Shown here in pieces: positions 28,195-37,222 of a DNA stretch of 39,689 nt. The notes beneath the pieces were generated by a model, which was not told the DNA's origin, did not search any database, and worked only from the letters and a program-made list of their open reading frames with translations. Origin of the DNA: Oscillospiraceae bacterium (lineage in GTDB: Bacteria > Bacillota > Clostridia > Oscillospirales > CAG-272); NCBI GenBank assembly GCA_015064505.1, contig SVSB01000028.1, forward strand, positions 1-39,689. Reading direction: 5' to 3'. Numbering within the stretch: the first letter of the stretch is position 1; every line of letters begins with the position of its first letter. A program made the translations under genes and the position numbers.

Positions 28195-28878
28195 ATGAAC
28201 AGCAAAAGAAAAGGTACTATTATCTCCCCGTCATTGCTTTCTGCGGATTTTTCCAAGCTTGCGGATGAGTGCGCGGATATTGAAAGGGGCGGTGCAAAGT
28301 GGCTCCATCTTGACGTTATGGACGGCTCCTTCGTTCCCAACATTTCCTTTGGAGCGCCCGTGATCGCCTGCTTGCGCGACAAAACGAATATGTTCTTTGA
28401 CGTGCATCTGATGATCGACGAGCCCATAAGATACATAGACGATTTTGTAAAAGCGGGTGCAGAGCTTATCACCGTTCACACGGAGGCTTGCTCCGACGTT
28501 GCGGCAACGGTGAAAAAGATCAGGGACAGCGGAGTGCACGCCGGTCTTACCGTTAAGCCCGCAACCCCCGTTGAGGATATACTTCCTTATCTGCATCAGC
28601 TTCATACGGTAATGATAATGACGGTAAACCCCGGCTTCTCCGGTCAGAAATTTATGCCTGAGATGCTGGATAAAATAAAGACTCTCGCAAGTGAAAGAGA
28701 ACGCCTTGGTCTTGATTTTTACATTGAGGTGGACGGCGGCGTAGGTGAAGCTAATGCCGCGCTGCTTTGCTCTGCGGGTGTTGACGTGCTTGTTGCGGGA
28801 AGCGGCGTGTTCGGGAAAGAAGACAGAAAAGCCGCAATTACCGCTTTGATAGAAAAAGGAGATAACTACAATGGATGA
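28195..28878 (+). CDS. rpe: Ribulose-phosphate 3-epimerase
   Basis: Interconverts ribulose 5-phosphate and xylulose 5-phosphate in the pentose phosphate pathway. The 227-residue TIM-barrel protein shows SPSLLSADF at the first strand, the metal site LHLDVMDGSFVPN with Asp40, FDVHLMIDEP with His71, MTVNPGFSGQ as the phosphate loop, and EVDGGV with the second catalytic Asp. GGAG precedes the ATG by 7 bases. Its last bases overlap glnN by 8. It would also serve pentoses released by the arabinosidase, but that link is inference. Confidence 0.95.
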   Translation: MNSKRKGTIISPSLLSADFSKLADECADIERGGAKWLHLDVMDGSFVPNISFGAPVIACLRDKTNMFFDVHLMIDEPIRYIDDFVKAGAELITVHTEACSDVAATVKKIRDSGVHAGLTVKPATPVEDILPYLHQLHTVMIMTVNPGFSGQKFMPEMLDKIKTLASERERLGLDFYIEVDGGVGEANAALLCSAGVDVLVAGSGVFGKEDRKAAITALIEKGDNYNG

Positions 28879-30970
28879 TAGATCTGTTCCCGAGCTGTTC
28901 GGGTCGCTGGTCTTTAACGATAAGGTAATGCGCGAGCGCCTCTCCCCGGAGGTGTACGCATCGCTGAAAAAGACGGTGGAGGACGGACTTGAGCTTGAGC
29001 CCGGTATTGCCAATGCCGTTGCCGCTGCGATGAAGAACTGGGCGCTTGAAAAGGGTGCAACGCACTATACCCATTGGTTCCAGCCTATGACGGGTATTAC
29101 CGCCGAGAAGCACGACAGCTTCATAACCCCTCAAAATGATGGCACGGTAATAATGGAGTTCTCCGGCAAGGAGCTTATAAAGGGCGAGCCGGATGCTTCA
29201 TCGTTCCCCTCGGGCGGACTCCGTTCCACCTTCGAGGCGCGCGGTTATACTGCGTGGGATCCTTCCTCTTACGCATTCATAAAGGATAAATCCCTTTGCA
29301 TTCCCACCGTATTCTGCTCCCACGGAGGAGAGGCGCTTGATAACAAGACCCCCCTTCTTAAGTCCGTGGAGGCGGTGGGGAAACAGGCGCTCCGCGTTGT
29401 TCGCGCCTTCGGAAACACGGAAGCCAAGCGCGTGGTTCCCATGGTGGGCGCAGAGCAGGAGTATTTCCTTATAGACCGCGAGTGCTTTGAAAAAAGACGT
29501 GATATAAAATACGCGGGCAGAGTTCTTTTCGGAGCAAGACCCCCAAAGGGTCAGGAGATGGACGATCATTACTTCGGCTCCATCAAGCCCCGTATCTCCA
29601 AATATATGCAGGATCTTGACGAGGAGCTTTGGCAGCTTGGCGTTTATGCAAAAACCAAGCATAACGAGGCGGCTCCCGCACAGCACGAGCTTGCCCCCGT
29701 GTTCTCGGACGTGAACACTGCAATGGACCATAACCAGCTTATTATGGAGGCAATGAAGCGCGTTGCACGCCGCCATAATCTGGTGTGCCTGTTGCACGAA
29801 AAGCCCTTTAACGGCATAAACGGAAGCGGTAAGCACAATAACTGGTCACTTTCCACGGACACGGGAGAAAATCTTCTTAACCCGGGAAAAAGCCCTGCGG
29901 AAAACGTTCAGTTTCTGCTGTTCTTTGCTGCCGTTATTCGCGCTGTTGACGAGTATCAGGATCTTTTGCGTGTTTCCGTTTCGACAGCAGGTAACGATCA
30001 CAGACTCGGCGGTGACGAGGCACCTCCTGCTATCGTTTCCATGTTTATCGGCGATGAGCTTACGGCAATACTTACCGCAATAGAGAACGGCGAGATGTAC
30101 ACAAAGGCAGATGCCGCTTATCTGCCCATCGGCGTTCATTCAATGCCAAAGATCTCCAAGGACACCACGGACCGCAACCGAACCTCGCCTTTTGCCTTTA
30201 CGGGTAACAAGTTCGAGTTCCGAATGCCGGGTTCTGCAATGTCCATCTCAAGCCCAAATACCACGCTCAACACCGCAGTAGCCGAAGTGCTTTCCGTGTT
30301 TGCGGACAGACTTGAGAAAGCTGACGACGTTAAGCGCGAGGCGCTGGAGATCATTAAGACGACGGTAAAAGAGCATAAGAGAATAATCTTTAACGGCGAT
30401 AATTACACGGAGGAGTGGCAGAAGGAGGCGCGGGACAGAGGTCTTGCGAACCTTAAGACCACCGTGGACGCCCTGCCTTGCCTTGTCAGTGAAAAGAGCA
30501 TACGCGTGTTCGGCAAGCACGGCGTTTATTCCGAGGTGGAGCTTCGTTCCCGTTACGAGATCCTTCTGGAGATATACTGCAAGACGCTCAACATTGAAGT
30601 ACAGACGATGCTTGAAATGGCAAGCCGCGATCTTTACCCCGCCGTTTGCAGATACGCGGGAGATTTTGCATTTGCGCTCAATTCCCGTACTGCCGCAGAG
30701 GGAAGAAAGCCGCAAAGTGCGTTAAAGGAGCTTGAAAAGCTCTCCGCGCTTGAAGAGAAGCTTTACGATAAGATGGAAAAGCTGAAGGAGCTTTCCCTTG
30801 AAGCCGCAAAGCTGAAAAAGGATATCTACCGCCTTGCTTGTTATTACTGCGACGTGGTGATACCCGCAATGAATGAGCTTCGCTCTGTTGCAGACGAGCT
30901 TGAGATGCACGTTCCTCAGGACGTATGGCCCTATCCGAGTATCGGAGATATGATTTTTAAGAAGGTGTAA
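28871..30970 (+). CDS. glnN: Type III glutamine synthetase GlnN
   Basis: ATP-dependent synthesis of glutamine from glutamate and ammonia. At 699 residues with the N-terminal MTGITAEKHDSF and FPSGGLRSTFEARGYTAWDP, it is clearly the large GSIII form found in anaerobes and Bacteroides, not GlnA. Active-site segments include VGAEQEYFLID, KHNEAAPAQHELAPVF, GSGKHNNWS and GNDHRLGGDEAPPAI. The C-terminal end is a coiled-coil-like helical region (about 615-660). It overlaps rpe by 8 bases and is followed after 3 bases by metG. No nitrogen regulator or PII gene is nearby. Confidence 0.96.
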   Translation: MDDRSVPELFGSLVFNDKVMRERLSPEVYASLKKTVEDGLELEPGIANAVAAAMKNWALEKGATHYTHWFQPMTGITAEKHDSFITPQNDGTVIMEFSGKELIKGEPDASSFPSGGLRSTFEARGYTAWDPSSYAFIKDKSLCIPTVFCSHGGEALDNKTPLLKSVEAVGKQALRVVRAFGNTEAKRVVPMVGAEQEYFLIDRECFEKRRDIKYAGRVLFGARPPKGQEMDDHYFGSIKPRISKYMQDLDEELWQLGVYAKTKHNEAAPAQHELAPVFSDVNTAMDHNQLIMEAMKRVARRHNLVCLLHEKPFNGINGSGKHNNWSLSTDTGENLLNPGKSPAENVQFLLFFAAVIRAVDEYQDLLRVSVSTAGNDHRLGGDEAPPAIVSMFIGDELTAILTAIENGEMYTKADAAYLPIGVHSMPKISKDTTDRNRTSPFAFTGNKFEFRMPGSAMSISSPNTTLNTAVAEVLSVFADRLEKADDVKREALEIIKTTVKEHKRIIFNGDNYTEEWQKEARDRGLANLKTTVDALPCLVSEKSIRVFGKHGVYSEVELRSRYEILLEIYCKTLNIEVQTMLEMASRDLYPAVCRYAGDFAFALNSRTAAEGRKPQSALKELEKLSALEEKLYDKMEKLKELSLEAAKLKKDIYRLACYYCDVVIPAMNELRSVADELEMHVPQDVWPYPSIGDMIFKKV

Positions 30971-30973
30971 AAA

Positions 30974-32950
30974 ATGGAAAACAAAAAGTTTTATATTACT
31001 ACGGCAATCGCATACGCATCCCGTAAACCTCACTTTGGCAATACCTACGAGGTTATCGCAACCGACGCTATCGCAAGATATAAGAGAGCGATGGGATACG
31101 ACGTGTTCTTCTGCACCGGTACCGACGAGCACGGTCAGAAGATAGAGAACCTTGCAAAGGAAGCGGGTATTACCCCCAAGCAGTACGTTGACGGCGTTGC
31201 TGGCGAGATAAAGCAGGTCTGGGACGGTATGAACACCTCTTACGATTACTTTATCCGCACCACCGACGAAAGCCACGAAAAGGCGGTACAAAAGATATTT
31301 GCAAAGTTCTTCAGAAACGGCGATATATATAAGAGCAAGTACGAGGGCTGGTACTGCACTCCCTGCGAATCCTTCTTTACCGATACGCAGGCTGTTGACG
31401 GCAAATGCCCCGATTGCGGCAGACCCGTACAGAAGGCAAGCGAGGAAGCGTACTTCTTCAACATGAACAAATACGCCGACAAGCTTATGGCTTATATTGA
31501 AGCCACTCCCGACTTTATAGCGCCCGAGTCAAGAAAAAAGGAAATGGTAAACAACTTCCTAAAGGCAGGCCTGCAGGATCTCTGCCTTTCCCGTACATCC
31601 TTTAAGTGGGGCGTTCCCGTTGATTTCGACGATAAGCACGTGGTATATGTTTGGTTCGACGCGCTTTGCAACTATATCACCGCGCTCGGCTACGATCCCG
31701 ATAAGAGCTACGAGGAGCAGAGTGAGCACTTCAAGAAATACTGGCCCTGCGACGTGCACATCATCGGTAAGGATATACTCCGCTTCCACACTATCTACTG
31801 GCCTATTTTCCTCATGGCGTTGGATCTTCCTCTGCCCAAGCAGATATTCGGTCACCCTTGGTTCAACTTCGGCACCGATAAGATGTCCAAGTCCAGAGGT
31901 AACGTTATTTACGCAGACGAGCTTGCAGAGCGCTTCGGTGTTGACGGCGTAAGACATTACGCCCTTGCGGAGATGCCCTTCAACGCGGACGGAAGCATCA
32001 CTTACGAAACCGTTATCAAGCGCTTTAATACCGATCTTGTAAACAACCTCGGTAACCTTGTAAAGCGCACCCTTGATATGCAGAAGAAGTATTTCGCAAA
32101 GGAGATTCAGGCACCCTCTTGCCCCGATGCTCTTGATGCTGAGCTTAAGGCGGCTTGCGTTAAGGCTTACGAAGGCGTTATCTCCAATATGGACACCTTC
32201 CATATCGCTGACGCCATCGACTGTATCTTTGAGATGTTCAACCGCGCAAATAAGTATATTGATGAAACTACCCCCTGGACTCTTGCAAAGGACGAGAGCA
32301 TGAAGGCGCGCCTCGGCACCGTTCTTTACAATCTTCTTGAAGCCATCCGTTGGGGCGCGGTTATGCTTAACCCCTTCATCCCCGGTACCTCCGAGGAGAT
32401 ACTCCGCCAGCTTAATACGGACAAGAGCGGCTTTGATACCATCGGCGCGGAGGAAAAATTCTGCGGAATGGAAAGCGGCAAGGAGGTAAGCGACAGCAAG
32501 GTTCTGTTTGCAAGAATAGACGAGGCAAAGATGCTTGCCGAGCTTCAGGCAGAGCTTGACGCCAAGAGAAAGGCGGCAGAGGCAGAGGCGGCAAAGGAGC
32601 AGGCAAAGCTTGAAGCACCCGAAAAGATGCCCGAGATAAACTTTGACGCATTTATGGCTGTTGAGATGCGCTGTGCAAAGATAATCGCCTGCGAGAAGGT
32701 GGAAAAATCCAAGAAGCTTCTTAAAATTCAGGTGGATCTGGGTTACGAGCAGCGCCAGGTGGTTTCCGGTATAGCAAAGTACTATACCCCCGAGCAGCTT
32801 ATCGGTAAGAAGGTTGCCATGGTAACCAATCTTGCTCCCGCAAAGCTCTGCGGAATAGAAAGTTTCGGTATGATACTTGCATCGGGTGAGGAGGACGTGC
32901 GCGTGCTGTTCCTTGACGATGCGGTAGAGCTTGGAGCAAGGATAAGATAA
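30974..32950 (+). CDS. metG: Methionyl-tRNA synthetase MetG
   Basis: Charges tRNA-Met. The 658-residue protein has PHFGN as its HIGH-type motif near residue 17, KMSKSRGN near residue 300, and a four-cysteine zinc site (YCTPC then KCPDC, about 131-152). After the anticodon-binding helices, a charged Ala/Glu/Lys-rich linker (about 515-550) leads to a C-terminal tRNA-binding OB fold (about 555-658, INFDAFMAVEMRCAKI). AAGGTG lies upstream, overlapping the glnN stop region. Its stop shares one base with the tatD start. Confidence 0.97.
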   Translation: MENKKFYITTAIAYASRKPHFGNTYEVIATDAIARYKRAMGYDVFFCTGTDEHGQKIENLAKEAGITPKQYVDGVAGEIKQVWDGMNTSYDYFIRTTDESHEKAVQKIFAKFFRNGDIYKSKYEGWYCTPCESFFTDTQAVDGKCPDCGRPVQKASEEAYFFNMNKYADKLMAYIEATPDFIAPESRKKEMVNNFLKAGLQDLCLSRTSFKWGVPVDFDDKHVVYVWFDALCNYITALGYDPDKSYEEQSEHFKKYWPCDVHIIGKDILRFHTIYWPIFLMALDLPLPKQIFGHPWFNFGTDKMSKSRGNVIYADELAERFGVDGVRHYALAEMPFNADGSITYETVIKRFNTDLVNNLGNLVKRTLDMQKKYFAKEIQAPSCPDALDAELKAACVKAYEGVISNMDTFHIADAIDCIFEMFNRANKYIDETTPWTLAKDESMKARLGTVLYNLLEAIRWGAVMLNPFIPGTSEEILRQLNTDKSGFDTIGAEEKFCGMESGKEVSDSKVLFARIDEAKMLAELQAELDAKRKAAEAEAAKEQAKLEAPEKMPEINFDAFMAVEMRCAKIIACEKVEKSKKLLKIQVDLGYEQRQVVSGIAKYYTPEQLIGKKVAMVTNLAPAKLCGIESFGMILASGEEDVRVLFLDDAVELGARIR

Positions 32951-33750
32951 TGTTTGACACCCACGCACATTATAATAACGACCGTTATGATGCAGAGTAC
33001 GAGGGCGGAGTTTCCGCAATGCTCGACTACGTTTACGCAAACGGTGTTACGCATATTGTAAACGTCGGCTGGGATATTGAAAGCAGTAAGCTTGCATCCC
33101 GCCAGGCTCTTGAGTATCCGGGCAGAATGTTTGCCGCCGCGGGAATGCACCCGTCTGATGCCCAGAAGGTTCATCGCTTTGATGCCTCTCTTGCGGAGCT
33201 TGACGAGCTTATTTCCAACCGCCGTGAGCTTGGAATAGTTGCCCTCGGCGAGATAGGTCTTGATTATCATTACGATGATACGGACAGAATAAAGCAGCGC
33301 GTGATGTTCGATAAGCAGATGGCAATAGCGAAAAAGCACGGCGTTCCCGTAATAATACACGACAGGGACGCCCATGCGGATTCTCTTGCCATGATACGCA
33401 AGTATCCGGAGGTCACCTGCGTTCTGCACAGCTTCAGCGGCAGTGCGGAAATGGCAAAGGAAGCGGTGGCACTTGGGTGCTATATATCCTTTTCCGGCAC
33501 CGTAAGCTTCAAGAATGCGCCAAAGGTAAGGGCGGCTGCGGCGGTGGTTCCCAAGGACAGACTGCTTATGGAAACGGATTGCCCCTATCTTGCGCCCCAT
33601 CCCCACAGAGGGGAAATGAATCATTCGGGTCTTATGCGTTTTACTCTGGAGGCGCTTGCCGCCGCAAGGGGAGAAACGCCCGAGGAAACTGAAAGAATAA
33701 CCACGGAAAACGCATTGCGTTTCTTTGGTATTGAGGAAATCAAAAGATGA
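32950..33750 (+). CDS. tatD: TatD-family metal-dependent deoxyribonuclease
   Basis: A 266-residue TIM-barrel metallohydrolase. It has DTHAHYN at the N-terminus, GEIGLDYHYD near 97, VIIHDRDA, VLHSFSG and METDCPYLAPHPHRG, the ordered metal and substrate motifs of TatD. Family members have 3'-5' exonuclease activity and are linked to DNA repair or quality control; the physiological target is still debated. The metG-tatD order is common in Bacillota. The next gene starts in a 4-base overlap (ATGA). Confidence 0.94.
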   Translation: MFDTHAHYNNDRYDAEYEGGVSAMLDYVYANGVTHIVNVGWDIESSKLASRQALEYPGRMFAAAGMHPSDAQKVHRFDASLAELDELISNRRELGIVALGEIGLDYHYDDTDRIKQRVMFDKQMAIAKKHGVPVIIHDRDAHADSLAMIRKYPEVTCVLHSFSGSAEMAKEAVALGCYISFSGTVSFKNAPKVRAAAAVVPKDRLLMETDCPYLAPHPHRGEMNHSGLMRFTLEALAAARGETPEETERITTENALRFFGIEEIKR

Positions 33751-34358
33751 TGACTATCACCTATACGGTTGGAAGCGGTCTGTACGTTAATATGACTAAC
33801 CGCTGTCCCAACAACTGCACCTTCTGCATCCGTAATAACGGCGACGGTGCTTACGGCAGTAACAGCCTTTGGCTTGAATACGAGCCAAGCGAGGACGAGG
33901 TTTTTGAGGCTATCGTTAACGCCGATCCCTCAAAGTATTCGGAGCTTGTTTTCTGCGGCTACGGAGAACCCACGGAAAGACTTGACGTGCTTATATCCGT
34001 CAGCCGCCGCGTAAAGGAGAAATATCCCGATATTACGATCCGCGTAAACACCAACGGTCTTTCCGACCTTATTGCGGGCAGGGATACCTCCGGGGATTTT
34101 GCGGGTGCAGTGGATATTATTTCCGTGAGTATGAATGCCGCAAGCGCGGAAAAATATCAGGAGGTCTGTATCTCCAAGTTCGGTCTTGAAGCATATCCCG
34201 CAATGCTCGAATTCTGCAAGAACGTAAAGCGTTACGTGAAAAAGGTCATGCTTTCCGTGGTTGAAGGAACAATTTCCGACGAGGAAATAGAAATATGCCG
34301 CAAGAACGCCGAAAAAGCGGGCGTTGAACTGCGGGTAAGAGAATATATTGCTCCGTAA
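33747..34358 (+). CDS. TatD-linked radical SAM protein
   Basis: A 203-residue radical SAM protein. NRCPNNCTFC near residue 18 provides the CX3CX2C cluster, with CGYGEPTERL and RVNTNGL as the later SAM-binding strands. The barrel is short, and no auxiliary cysteine cluster or SPASM domain is present. It belongs to the radical SAM group found next to tatD genes, whose reaction is unknown. Here it is coupled to tatD by a 4-base overlap; a second ATG directly follows the first. It ends the operon, just before a hairpin terminator. Confidence 0.88.
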   Translation: MMTITYTVGSGLYVNMTNRCPNNCTFCIRNNGDGAYGSNSLWLEYEPSEDEVFEAIVNADPSKYSELVFCGYGEPTERLDVLISVSRRVKEKYPDITIRVNTNGLSDLIAGRDTSGDFAGAVDIISVSMNAASAEKYQEVCISKFGLEAYPAMLEFCKNVKRYVKKVMLSVVEGTISDEEIEICRKNAEKAGVELRVREYIAP

Positions 34359-34368
34359 AATAAAAATT

Positions 34369-34423
34369 AAAAATACCTCTGCAGATCCTTCGCTTTTCTC
34401 GGAATGACCGCAGAGGTATTTTT
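34369..34423. terminator. Terminator with long structured loop
   Basis: AAAAATACCTCTGC (34369-34382) pairs perfectly with GCAGAGGTATTTTT (34410-34423). The 27-base loop contains GATCCTTCGCTTTTCTCGG, which resembles a recurring intergenic phrase in many bacteria. Closes the operon ending in the radical SAM gene. Confidence 0.85.
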
Positions 34424-34435
34424 GACAGGTGTAAA

Positions 34436-35089
34436 ATGGATTTTTTAATTATCTTTATGGAAGGAATAATATCCTTCATATCTCCGTGTATGCTTCCTAT
34501 GCTTCCGATATATATATCGTATTTCGCCGGAGATGCGGATAAAAAGCAAAAGGTGCTTGTCCGTTCGCTTGCCTTCGTTCTCGGCTTTACGGTAGTATTC
34601 AGCCTTATGGGTCTGCTTGCGGGCGGTGCGGGATCTCTTCTTTCGCGCTATCGCGTATATCTTAATATAGTCTGCGGACTTATCGTTATTTTCTTCGGCC
34701 TCGGTTACCTTGATATCATTCATCTGAATTTCTTCAAGGGAATAAATAACGTAAAGCGGGTATCTTCTGTTGCGGGGGCTTTTGTGTTTGGAATGATATA
34801 TTCCGTCAGCCTTACTCCGTGCGTTGGAGCTTTTCTCGGCTCCGCTCTTTCCATGGCAGGGGCAAGCGGAACTGCGCTGAAGGGGTTTTTCCTGCTTCTT
34901 ACCTATTCTCTCGGACTTGGGGTTCCCTTCGTTATTTCTGCCGTGCTTATCGAACAGCTTGGCGGCGCCTTTAAGTTTATAAAGAAGAATTACCGAGTTA
35001 TAAATATTATCTGCGGCGTATTCCTTATTGTGGTGGGCGCTTCAATGATGCTTGGCTTGCTTGACCGCTTGCTTGCGCTGTTCTCGTGA
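34436..35089 (+). CDS. CcdA-family thiol-disulfide transmembrane protein
   Basis: A 217-residue membrane protein with six predicted helices that carries reducing equivalents from cytoplasmic thioredoxin to the outside. The two redox cysteines are Cys18 in FISPCMLPMLP and Cys129 in SLTPCVGAF, each next to proline as in CcdA/DsbD. It is the minimal CcdA form without the extra domains of DsbD. The next gene, 8 bases on, is a membrane-anchored TlpA-like thioredoxin, the expected acceptor. No cytochrome c or heme-ligation genes are present. The ribosome binding site (AGGT) is weak. Confidence 0.93.
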   Translation: MDFLIIFMEGIISFISPCMLPMLPIYISYFAGDADKKQKVLVRSLAFVLGFTVVFSLMGLLAGGAGSLLSRYRVYLNIVCGLIVIFFGLGYLDIIHLNFFKGINNVKRVSSVAGAFVFGMIYSVSLTPCVGAFLGSALSMAGASGTALKGFFLLLTYSLGLGVPFVISAVLIEQLGGAFKFIKKNYRVINIICGVFLIVVGASMMLGLLDRLLALFS

Positions 35090-35097
35090 GGTGTGAT

Positions 35098-35649
35098 ATG
35101 GATAAGAAAAAACTCATATTTTCAGTGGCTTTACTTGCCCTCGTGCTCGTTGTGGCGTATTTTGGATACGAAAAGCTTTCGGAGGACGGTCCCGTAGTAG
35201 ACGTGCCCGATACCACGGAATCCAACCTGTATGCGGCTCCCGATTTTATCGTATACGATATGCAGGGAAATACCGTGGCTCTTTCCGATATGAAGGGAAA
35301 ACCCGTTATCGTAAACTTCTGGGCAACCTGGTGCGGTCCTTGCCTCTCGGAGCTTGGGCACTTTGAGGAAATGTATAAGAAGTACGGCGACGACGTGGTG
35401 TTTATGATGGTGGATATGACCGACGGCGTGCAGGATACGGAAGCCAAGGTCAAGGCTTTCGTTAAAGAGAAGGGATACACCTTCCCCGTATATCTGGATA
35501 CGAAGCAGCTTGCCGCTTACACCTATTCCGTTTCATCCATTCCGATGACGCTCTTTATAAATGAAAAGGGCGAGATTGTGTATAATTACGTCGGCGCTAT
35601 GAACGCTAAAACTCTTGAGAATTTTATAACAACGTTTTTAGTTAAATAA
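35098..35649 (+). CDS. Membrane-anchored TlpA/ResA-like thioredoxin
   Basis: A 183-residue extracytoplasmic thiol-disulfide oxidoreductase. One hydrophobic segment (about 6-23) anchors it; there is no lipobox. The thioredoxin fold starts near residue 45 with active site WCGPC (Cys79 and Cys82) after GKPVIVNFWAT, and the cis-proline is in SSIPMT. I chose ATG at 35098 because GAGGTG lies just upstream; a GTG four codons earlier overlaps that site. It is expected to receive electrons from the CcdA-like protein upstream. Targets are unknown. Confidence 0.92.
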   Translation: MDKKKLIFSVALLALVLVVAYFGYEKLSEDGPVVDVPDTTESNLYAAPDFIVYDMQGNTVALSDMKGKPVIVNFWATWCGPCLSELGHFEEMYKKYGDDVVFMMVDMTDGVQDTEAKVKAFVKEKGYTFPVYLDTKQLAAYTYSVSSIPMTLFINEKGEIVYNYVGAMNAKTLENFITTFLVK

Positions 35650-35664
35650 CCTCAGGATGTAAGT

Positions 35665-37218
35665 ATGCTCGATTTGTTAATACGAAACGGCACTGTAATA
35701 GACGGAACGGGCAGTGCGGCGTTTGTGGGGAACGTAGCTGTCAATGACGGTAAGATAACCGTTACTAACGAAAATTTTCCCGCCAAGCGTGTGATAGATG
35801 CAACGGGAAAATACGTTGTTCCCGGATTTATCGATGCACATTCGCATGGCGATGGGGTGCTCGGTACGGAAAGCGGAAGACTTTTTAAAACTCCGCAGGG
35901 TGTTACTACGGAAATATGCGGTAACTGCGGCGGAACGCGTCTTGCCGTCTATAACAACGGGGATCCGATAGTTGAAAAGGCTGACTTCGGAACCTTTGAA
36001 AAAATGCTTGATTATGCGGAAATGAAGAAAAAAACCGCAAACATACGCTTTTATATGGGTCATGGAACTCTTAGACGCGCGGTTATGGGCATAGAGGACA
36101 GAAAAGCCACGTCAGCGGAAATGGATAAAATGAAAGCTCTTCTTGAGGAGTATATGCAATGCGGCTGTGCAGGCGTAACCTCGGGACTTGGCTACGTTCC
36201 CGGTTGCTTTGCAGATACGGAGGAGCTTATCGAGCTTGCAAAGGTTTCCGCAAAATACGGTGGATTTTATGCTTCTCATATGCGGAATGAATCTTACGGA
36301 GTTGTCGATGCCGTTGAGGAAACGGTGAAGATAGCCGAACGCTCCGGGGCAAGAACCTTTATATCCCATCATAAGGTGCTTGGCAGAAGTAATTGGGGTC
36401 TGCATCATAAAACGCTTGAACTCATAGAAAAGGCAAATGCACGCGGTATTCCGGTGACGTGCGATCAATATCCGTATACGCGCAATATGACGGGAGCAAA
36501 TACGGTCATTCCTCCCGCATATCTCAAGCTTGGCTCAAAGATTTTGGCTGAAAAGCTGAAGGATATAAGCTTCAGAAAAACTGTCAGAGATGAGGTTGAG
36601 GATACGTATTCACCGTTTGGCAGCTTCTATCTTGATGCGGGCGGATGGGACGGAATATTGATAACCTCCTCGCCAAAAGAACCTCTTGCGGTAGGTAAGA
36701 CCGTTAGCGAATATGCCGAGGTGTGCGGCAAAGAGCCGTGGGATGCTTATTTTGATCTGATGATTACAAACGGCATGGCGGGTATGGCTGTATTTGATAC
36801 TATGCGAAAAGAGGATCTTTTCGATATTATCAAATCGCCGTACTGTGTTGTCGGCTCTGATGGCTGTAATTCCTCGTGGCAGGGAATGGGGCACCCGCGC
36901 GGAAGCTCGGCATTTACTCATGCGATAACCTTCTACGTTAAGGAAAACAAGATACTGACACTTGAAGAAATGATAAGAAAAATGACAGGCTTTTCCGCCG
37001 ATAGGCTTGCGCTTAAGGGCAAGGGCTACATAAAGGACGGTTATGACGCAGATATAGTGATCTTTGATTATGATAATTTGAAGGATACCGCTGATTACGT
37101 TCATCCGAACCGTTTAACGGAGGGAATTGAGCAGGTCATAGTAAACGGCAAGGTGGTTTACGAAAATATGCAGCTTACGGGTGAGTATTCGGGTAAGGTA
37201 ATTCGCTACGGCAGATGA
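35665..37218 (+). CDS. N-acyl-D-amino-acid deacylase-like amidohydrolase
   Basis: A 517-residue metal-dependent amidohydrolase. The order of motifs fits D-aminoacylase: PGFIDAHSHGD near 53, GVTTEICGNCGG near 80, SGLGYVPG near 171, YASHMRNE near 205, SHHKVLG near 233, DQYPYTRNMTG near 270, and SDGCNSSWQGMGHPRGSSAF near 400. D-aminoacylases release D-amino acids from N-acylated forms; relatives include D-glutamate deacetylases. The exact substrate is not decided by sequence. No signal peptide is seen, so it is cytoplasmic. It lies 15 bases after the thioredoxin gene and 4 bases before the YitT-like gene. Confidence 0.87.
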   Translation: MLDLLIRNGTVIDGTGSAAFVGNVAVNDGKITVTNENFPAKRVIDATGKYVVPGFIDAHSHGDGVLGTESGRLFKTPQGVTTEICGNCGGTRLAVYNNGDPIVEKADFGTFEKMLDYAEMKKKTANIRFYMGHGTLRRAVMGIEDRKATSAEMDKMKALLEEYMQCGCAGVTSGLGYVPGCFADTEELIELAKVSAKYGGFYASHMRNESYGVVDAVEETVKIAERSGARTFISHHKVLGRSNWGLHHKTLELIEKANARGIPVTCDQYPYTRNMTGANTVIPPAYLKLGSKILAEKLKDISFRKTVRDEVEDTYSPFGSFYLDAGGWDGILITSSPKEPLAVGKTVSEYAEVCGKEPWDAYFDLMITNGMAGMAVFDTMRKEDLFDIIKSPYCVVGSDGCNSSWQGMGHPRGSSAFTHAITFYVKENKILTLEEMIRKMTGFSADRLALKGKGYIKDGYDADIVIFDYDNLKDTADYVHPNRLTEGIEQVIVNGKVVYENMQLTGEYSGKVIRYGR

Positions 37219-37222
37219 TGAT

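Noticed and set aside
31559-33040. 493-codon minus-strand open frame opposite metG
   Set aside because: Cys- and Leu-rich nonsense composition spanning two clear + strand genes.
34423-34428. TTGACA hexamer before the ccdA gene
   Set aside because: It lies 8 bases before the start codon, so the matching -10 box would be inside the gene; part of it belongs to the T run of the terminator.
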